From Hankyongella sp964404985 (GTDB lineage Bacteria; Pseudomonadota; Alphaproteobacteria; Sphingomonadales; Sphingomonadaceae): 64,000 nt of DNA. The stretch is from assembly GCA_964404985.1 (NCBI GenBank), contig CAYOMD010000001.1, positions 1-64,000 of the forward strand, written 5' to 3'. The translations under genes were made by a program, and so were the position numbers. Below the pieces are notes generated by a model, which worked only from the letters and a program-made list of their open reading frames with translations, searched no databases and was not told the DNA's origin. Of this stretch, positions 59,642 to 64,000 are shown in pieces (positions within the stretch are counted from its first letter, which is position 1; each line of letters starts with the position of its first letter).

Positions 59642-60397
59642 CTACGACCGGTAGTCGGGGTTGAGGCGGTCCATGCGCCGTTGCAAGGCAGCCCAGGAGA
59701 GGGCGGAGGCTGGCGAGAAGCTGTTCCGGGCCTGCGTCTGCACCAGGGCGTGCACGGCGGGATCGGTCGCGTAGAGGTCTGCGCCGCCGGACTGTGCGGC
59801 GATCTGGATGGCGCAGGCTCGCTCCAGCACGAAATGCACCAGGAAGCACTCGGCGATATCCTTGCCGGTCGAGAGGATGCCGTGGTTGCGCAGGATCATG
59901 ACCTTGTTGTCGCCTAGGTCGCGCACCAGGCGCGGCTGCTCGTCTTCCTCGAGCGCAATGCCCTCGTAGTCATGGTAGCCGATAGACATATAAAGCTGCA
60001 GCGCGGTCTGGGAGATCGGCAGCAGGCCGCCCGCCTGCGCCGACACCGCGATACCGGCCGTCGAATGGGTGTGGAACACCGCGCCGACATCATGTCGGGC
60101 CTTGTGAACGCAGGAATGGATGACGAAGCCTGCCGGGTTCACCAGCCAGGGCGAGGGGCTGATCTTGTTGCCATCGATGTCGACCTTGACCAGGCTGGAG
60201 GCGGTAATCTCGTCGAACATCAGGCCGAACGGATTGATGAGGAAATGCTCGTCCGGCCCCGGCACGCGGGCAGACAAGTGGGTGAAGATCAGGTCGTCCC
60301 AGCCGAAATGCGCAATCAGGCGGTAGGCGCAGGCAAGATCGACCCGCGTGCGCCATTCCTCGGGCGTTACAGTGTCCTTCAGCGAGGGTATATCCAT
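59642..60397 (-). CDS. Class II aldolase/adducin family protein
   Basis: The 251-residue protein has the AraD/FucA-type fold: DDLIFTHLSARVPG, INPFGLMFDEITASSLVKVD, the zinc ligands in FHTHSTAG and the later RNHGILSTG. Substrates in the family are sugar phosphates or small hydroxy acids; adducin-like proteins can lack activity. All zinc-site histidines are present, so an aldolase is plausible. It is followed by a GST gene, two bases apart. Confidence 0.88.
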   Translation of the reverse strand: MDIPSLKDTVTPEEWRTRVDLACAYRLIAHFGWDDLIFTHLSARVPGPDEHFLINPFGLMFDEITASSLVKVDIDGNKISPSPWLVNPAGFVIHSCVHKARHDVGAVFHTHSTAGIAVSAQAGGLLPISQTALQLYMSIGYHDYEGIALEEDEQPRLVRDLGDNKVMILRNHGILSTGKDIAECFLVHFVLERACAIQIAAQSGGADLYATDPAVHALVQTQARNSFSPASALSWAALQRRMDRLNPDYRS

Positions 60398-60489
60398 GGC
60401 GTGCTCCCCGAGATTGTTTGCCCTACACGAGCAGAGACGCGGCGTGCGTGCAAGCTGTCATGTCAACGTCACGCGCTGTGGCCCGGCGC

Positions 60490-61398
60490 TCAGAAATCGT
60501 AAACGATGGTTGCCCGCAGGGTTGAGTCGACCTGTTCCCGGTTGTTGGGCGGGTTGGACTCCCGCTGCCAGAACCACCCCAGCCGGCTCGAGAGCGGGCC
60601 GACGATTGAGACTGTGAGCGCCGCCGTGTTGGTGACCGTCGTATTCTGCGACCCGGCGAATACGGAGGAATTGTTGCTGAATTCCAGGCGCGAAAGTGGC
60701 TTCCAGTTGAAAGCGGAGGTGCCTCGGCCGATCGCCTGCACATCGTCGCTGCCGTCGGTGAAGCGGATTTGCTGGGAGCCTGGGCCGGCCTCCAGATCCC
60801 AGACGACCCCGTTACCGTTGAGGACGCGGTAGCCAAGGCTCAGGGTTTGCGTGAAGCGGCGGGCGAAGCCGCTCAGGCGATCCTGATCCCATTGTACGAG
60901 GGTGGTCAGGTACAGGCGCTCGCCGAACTTGTAGTCGAACTTGTATCCGGCCTGATAGCGCTCACGGCTGACGTTGCCCCGGTCGGTCTGGTAATCAGCG
61001 AGTCCATCGATGGCTTGGCGGGTGGTCAGTCCCTCTTTCTTGAACGCGAGCGTGCCGAATAAACGTGTCGTACGTGAGTTGCCGCGCGCCAGCGATGCGC
61101 CTGCTTCCACACGTCCTTTCCAGCCTTCGAAATAGCTTTGCGCCGCAAGCGAGGAAAGCCTCTCAGCCTCTCGATTCTCATAGAAGCTTTTAACGAGTGC
61201 ATCGATTTCCGCGATGCTCTGCGGATTGGTCTGGCGGGCGACAGCTGCCACGGTCTCCAGCTTGCTGCTGTCGCCGCTGCCCGAGGCTGCCCGTATCATG
61301 GCAGCGACCGGCTCCGGCAATGCAGTCGTGTTCGCCGCCACTGGACTGCTCAACAGGCATAAGGCAAGGGCTAGACGGTCGCGCAAGTACCCCTCCAT
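60490..61398 (-). CDS. DUF481 family outer-membrane protein
   Basis: The 302-residue protein (ATG at 61398) has a signal peptide (ending PVAANT), a short helical part and a barrel-like beta-strand region with SLARGNSRTTRLFGTLAF, DYQTDRGNVSRERYQAGYKF and a C-terminal TLRATIVYDF, ending in Phe. These fit the DUF481 (YdiY-like) outer-membrane barrels, some of which are acid or salt induced. The start is uncertain; ATGs at 61419 and further upstream are alternatives. Confidence 0.75.
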   Translation of the reverse strand: MEGYLRDRLALALCLLSSPVAANTTALPEPVAAMIRAASGSGDSSKLETVAAVARQTNPQSIAEIDALVKSFYENREAERLSSLAAQSYFEGWKGRVEAGASLARGNSRTTRLFGTLAFKKEGLTTRQAIDGLADYQTDRGNVSRERYQAGYKFDYKFGERLYLTTLVQWDQDRLSGFARRFTQTLSLGYRVLNGNGVVWDLEAGPGSQQIRFTDGSDDVQAIGRGTSAFNWKPLSRLEFSNNSSVFAGSQNTTVTNTAALTVSIVGPLSSRLGWFWQRESNPPNNREQVDSTLRATIVYDF

Positions 61399-61446
61399 TG
61401 GAAGAGCGGCCCTTGCCATCATCCACAAGCGGCAGGCAAGTACAAC

Positions 61447-61965
61447 TCAACCATTCAGGGCGTAAACACACCGTCGCAACAGGTCAGCATCTCCTGCAAC
61501 ACGCGACTGGATAAGCGCTCCCTCGAGCGCTGCGACCACCAGAACCGGGTCAGGTGCGTCCGGATGGCCGGCCAGCGCGACCGCCAACCAATCGCGAAGC
61601 CCGTCAAAATAGCCCCGAACTTCAATGGCCACCGATGGCGGGAGTACGTCGCGCTCTGCACCAAGAATGCCACAGAGGCACATTCGGTCCTCGATCTCGT
61701 TTGCGCGAAGGAAAATCTCCGCTGCCTTGCGCACAGCGGATCGCCAATCCAGCCCCTCAGCTGGGCCAAGAGCGTTCAGGGTCGCTTTGGTGTAGCGCCG
61801 GGCCAGTGCCGCGCCGAGATCCGCCTTGGTGGGAAAATGATAGTGTACGCTGGCACTCTTGATACCAACGTCCGCAGCAATCTCACGGAAACTGAACCCG
61901 TTATACCCTCCCCGGCGCGCGCGCTGCTCAGCCGCGACCAGAATGCGCTCTGCCATATCGTCCAT
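61447..61965 (-). CDS. TetR family transcriptional regulator
   Basis: The 172-residue repressor has the TetR DNA-binding domain at the N-terminus (FSFREIAADVGIKSASVHYHFPTKADL, helix-turn-helix about 26-46) and a ligand domain with CLCGILGAERDVLPPSV. The start is fixed by AGGAG six bases before ATG 61965. Divergent from the SDR gene across a 92-base gap with two matching palindromes, so it very probably represses itself and the SDR operon. Ligand unknown. Confidence 0.92.
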   Translation of the reverse strand: MDDMAERILVAAEQRARRGGYNGFSFREIAADVGIKSASVHYHFPTKADLGAALARRYTKATLNALGPAEGLDWRSAVRKAAEIFLRANEIEDRMCLCGILGAERDVLPPSVAIEVRGYFDGLRDWLAVALAGHPDAPDPVLVVAALEGALIQSRVAGDADLLRRCVYALNG

Positions 61966-61973
61966 ATAGTCTC

Positions 61974-61987
61974 CTATCGACCGATAG
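61974..61987. promoter_or_regulatory. Operator 1 (probable TetR site)
   Basis: CTATCGACCGATAG is a near-perfect palindrome with arms CTATCG and CGATAG. It covers the ribosome-binding region of the tetR gene. It matches operator 2 at 11 of 14 positions. Confidence 0.7.
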
Positions 61988-61994
61988 GTATTGC

Positions 61995-62023
61995 TTGACA
62001 GCACTACGAGCAAGGCATAATGT
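61995..62023 (+). promoter_or_regulatory. Sigma-70 promoter of the SDR operon
   Basis: TTGACA (perfect -35) and TAATGT (-10) are separated by 17 bases. The start of transcription would fall close to 62030, inside operator 2. This is the best sigma-70-type promoter in the window. Confidence 0.8.
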
Positions 62024-62027
62024 GCAT

Positions 62028-62041
62028 CTATCAATCGGTAG
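62028..62041. promoter_or_regulatory. Operator 2 (probable TetR site)
   Basis: CTATCAATCGGTAG has arms CTATC and GGTAG and repeats the pattern of operator 1. It overlaps the predicted transcription start of the SDR gene. Centres of the two operators are 54 bases apart, about five helical turns. Confidence 0.7.
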
Positions 62042-62057
62042 ATAGAAAGAGTTGTCC

Positions 62058-62828
62058 ATGACTATAAACACCCTCAGTGTCGTAATCGGCGGATCCAGCG
62101 GTATTGGTCGCGCCACGGCGGAACTCCTGGCGTCGGAGGGCCGCACCGTGCTGCTGCTTGCCCGCGATGTAGGCCGGCTGGAAGCAGCCAGAACCGAGAT
62201 CGAAGCAAAAACTTCAGGGAAAATTGAAATCCTCCCGGTCGACCTTTCAGACGATACGGCAGTGAAAACGGCGATTGCGAGAGTCGATGCAGAAACCCGC
62301 CACATCGACAAACTCGTCAACGCTGCTGGCGTATTCCTACCCAAAACGTTCCTGGATCACGGGTACGCCGATTATGACATGTACCATGCTCTCAACCGCG
62401 CGACATTTTTTCTGAGCCAGGCGGTTGCGCGCAACATGGCAAATCACGGCGGCGGCGCGATCGTCAATGTCGGCTCTATGTGGGCCCGGCAGGCGATCAA
62501 GGCGACGCCGTCCTCGGCCTACTCGATGGCAAAGGCGGGTCTGCATGCGCTAACCCAGCACCTGGCCATGGAACTTGCGGATCATGACATTCGTGTAAAC
62601 GCTGTCTCGCCGGCAGTCGTGGTAACCCCGATCTACGGCGCATTCATCGAGCCAGCGAAGATCGAGGAAACGTTGACGGATGGCTTCAACAGCTTTCACC
62701 CGATTGGACGAGTCGGACGCGCCGGCGACGTTGCACAGCATATTGTATTCCTACTGTCAGAAAAGGCAGGGTGGACGACAGGAGCGATCCATGATGTCGA
62801 TGGCGGTGTCATGGCCGGCCGTAACTGA
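62058..62828 (+). CDS. SDR family oxidoreductase
   Basis: The 256-residue protein is a classical short-chain dehydrogenase. The nucleotide motif is GGSSGIG (11-17). VNAAGVFLPKTF, NVGSM (catalytic Ser nearby) and Tyr155-x-x-x-Lys159 (YSMAK) follow. The end KAGWTTGAIHDVDGGVMAG is standard. The ATG at 62058 is preceded by AAAGAG; a TTG six bases earlier is possible. Regulated by the divergent TetR. Confidence 0.92.
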   Translation: MTINTLSVVIGGSSGIGRATAELLASEGRTVLLLARDVGRLEAARTEIEAKTSGKIEILPVDLSDDTAVKTAIARVDAETRHIDKLVNAAGVFLPKTFLDHGYADYDMYHALNRATFFLSQAVARNMANHGGGAIVNVGSMWARQAIKATPSSAYSMAKAGLHALTQHLAMELADHDIRVNAVSPAVVVTPIYGAFIEPAKIEETLTDGFNSFHPIGRVGRAGDVAQHIVFLLSEKAGWTTGAIHDVDGGVMAGRN

Positions 62829-62844
62829 GCTTCGGAGACACTAA

Positions 62845-63147
62845 ATGTACGACATGAACAACATCAAGAAGCTGGCGGAACTTGGCAAACTGAGCCCGCA
62901 AGCCTGGCAGGCATTCGTCGCATTTGATCAGGCGGCACTGGCAGATGGTGCTATACCCAAGAAATACAAGGAGTTGATTGCGCTTGGTATCGCTTTGACC
63001 ACCCAGTGTCCCTACTGCCTGGAAATCCATAAAGGTGCCGCGCAGAAGGCGGGTGCGACCGAGGAGGAAATGGCGGAGGTGACCCTGATCGCAGCGGCCC
63101 TGCGCGCTGGCGCCGCCGTCACTCATGGCACCCATCTGGTCGGATGA
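62845..63147 (+). CDS. Carboxymuconolactone decarboxylase (AhpD-like) family protein
   Basis: The 100-residue protein has the AhpD active-site pattern CPYCLEIH (Cys55, Cys58, His62) in ALTTQCPYCLEIHKGAA. Such proteins act as peroxidase partners or in aromatic degradation. It lies 16 bases after the SDR gene and is probably in the same TetR-controlled operon; a hairpin follows. An oxidative or electrophile stress role is inferred. Confidence 0.9.
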   Translation: MYDMNNIKKLAELGKLSPQAWQAFVAFDQAALADGAIPKKYKELIALGIALTTQCPYCLEIHKGAAQKAGATEEEMAEVTLIAAALRAGAAVTHGTHLVG

Positions 63148-63155
63148 TCGAGAAG

Positions 63156-63197
63156 GCGGCGGCAGGATGTCTGCCGCCGCACCGCCTCTCGCTTTTT
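63156..63197 (+). terminator. Hairpin terminator after the AhpD-like gene
   Basis: GCGGCGGCAG (63156-63165) and CTGCCGCCGC (63171-63180) form a perfect ten-base stem with loop GATGT. The T run (CTTTTT) begins about 12 bases after the stem, further than ideal. Confidence 0.6.
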
Positions 63198-63223
63198 AAA
63201 TCCCGCCCGGCTAGGGTCTGGCC

Positions 63224-64000
63224 ATGTCCACGACCTATACCCTCGATACCGCCACCAGCCGGGCACACCCGACACCCGCCCCGGTCCGCCGCCAGACCGT
63301 GCCCGGCATCGCCGCCCGCAAGGGCGGGGAGCCGGTGGTGATGCTGACCGCCTATACGGCACGCTATGCCCAGTTGCTCGATCCGCACTGCGATATGCTG
63401 CTGGTCGGCGACAGCCTGGGTCAGGTGATCTACGGCCTGCCATCCACCCTTGCAGTAACGCTCGACATGATGATCGCCCATGGTGCGGCGGTCGTGCGCG
63501 GGTCGTACCGCTCGGTGGTTGTCGTAGACATGCCGTTCGGCAGTTACGAGCAGTCGCCGGAGCAGGCCTTCGCCAACGCCGCGCGGGTGCTGAAGGAGAC
63601 CGGATGTGCAGCCGTCAAGCTGGAGGGCGGTGCGGCCATGGCTGAGACCATTGCGTTCCTGGTCGCGCGCGGCATTCCGGTGGTCGGGCACATCGGCCTC
63701 ACGCCCCAGGCTGTCAACGCGCTTGGCGGCTATGGCGCGCGCGGGCGATCCGAGGCGGAGCGGAACAAAATCCTCGATGACGCAAGGGCCGTCTGTTCTG
63801 CTGGCGCGTTTGCATTTGTTGTGGAGGGTGTGGTCGAGAGCCTGGCAGTCGAGGTCAATGCCAGCGTCAAATGCATCACAATCGGCATCGGGGCATCGGC
63901 GGCCTGCGACGGGCAGGTGCTGGTGACGGAGGATATGCTCGGCCTGTTCGAGCGCACGCCGCGTTTTGTCGAACGCTTTCACGATATCGCTGTCCAGATC
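63224..64000 (+). CDS. panB: 3-methyl-2-oxobutanoate hydroxymethyltransferase (3' end outside window)
   Basis: The frame is open from ATG 63224 to the window end (259 codons visible; the family is about 265-290). PanB makes ketopantoate for pantothenate and CoA. Marks are MLTAYTARYAQLL, LLVGDSLGQVIYG, VVDMPFGSYEQSPEQ, KLEGGAAMAETI, VGHIGLTPQAVN and FVVEGVVESLA with the catalytic Glu. The N-terminal 30 residues are variable. The last codons visible (FHDIAVQI) are probably close to the C-terminal end. Confidence 0.93.
   Translation, partial: MSTTYTLDTATSRAHPTPAPVRRQTVPGIAARKGGEPVVMLTAYTARYAQLLDPHCDMLLVGDSLGQVIYGLPSTLAVTLDMMIAHGAAVVRGSYRSVVVVDMPFGSYEQSPEQAFANAARVLKETGCAAVKLEGGAAMAETIAFLVARGIPVVGHIGLTPQAVNALGGYGARGRSEAERNKILDDARAVCSAGAFAFVVEGVVESLAVEVNASVKCITIGIGASAACDGQVLVTEDMLGLFERTPRFVERFHDIAVQI

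Overview
The window is about 64 kb of a high-GC alphaproteobacterial chromosome. The closest fit is the Sphingomonadales or a near relative. Reasons for this are the block Suv3-type helicase / S4 protein / fdxA / carD, the block bamE / CBP3-type cytochrome bc1 chaperone / DUF177 / rpmF / plsX / fabH / ihfA / MerR, the rne / amiC / PBP1A / prfB block, a quinone-type PyrD, and abundant short intergenic palindromes of the 'CGTCAT(T/C)CCGGCGAAA' and 'TTTATCCTGAGCG' types. Species cannot be named from sequence alone. No phage, plasmid backbone, insertion sequence, CRISPR array or rRNA operon is visible. One tRNA (Asn) is present.

Layout from left to right: two glutathione S-transferases (the first cut by the window edge) and an M23 peptidase; helicase-S4-fdxA-carD; a YceI / cytochrome b561 / YceI operon; a degraded antitoxin-toxin fusion; purC; a four-gene block of TPR-glycosyltransferase-like proteins ending in a DUF6165 protein, in which every junction is an ATGA overlap and the third gene is frameshifted by a five-base duplication; a DUF885 peptidase with a small membrane protein; DUF952-pyrD; a gamma-glutamyltransferase overlapping a long-chain acyl-CoA ligase; SIMPL, universal stress and OmpA-like proteins; tRNA-Asn; the lipid/ribosome block bamE to MerR; a Y-family DNA polymerase; rplY-pth; aroQ-accB-accC; a fused thiS-thiG; a vanadium haloperoxidase with a PEP-CTERM tail; DsbA-type and M48-type envelope quality-control genes; rne; amiC; PBP1A; a small lipoprotein; prfB with its programmed frameshift; a subtilase with a putative beta-barrel; a MerT/MerP-like metal cassette; rimM-rpsP-ffh; a GST-aldolase pair and a DUF481-type protein; a TetR-controlled SDR/AhpD-like operon with two visible operators; and the start of panB.

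Most of the window is core housekeeping: fatty-acid initiation (accB, accC, plsX, fabH), translation (rplY, pth, prfB, rpmF, rpsP, rimM), RNA processing (rne, helicase), secretion (ffh), envelope assembly (bamE, amiC, PBP1A, M48, M23) and cofactor or nucleotide synthesis (pyrD, purC, thiSG, aroQ, panB). The parts that look accessory are the tandem TPR-GT genes (10.8-16.4 kb), the MerT/P-like cassette with a Cys/His-rich partner and an outer-membrane protein (54.1-56.0 kb) lying where trmD-rplS would usually follow rimM, and the TetR divergon (61.4-63.1 kb). These are the best places to look for undescribed biology.
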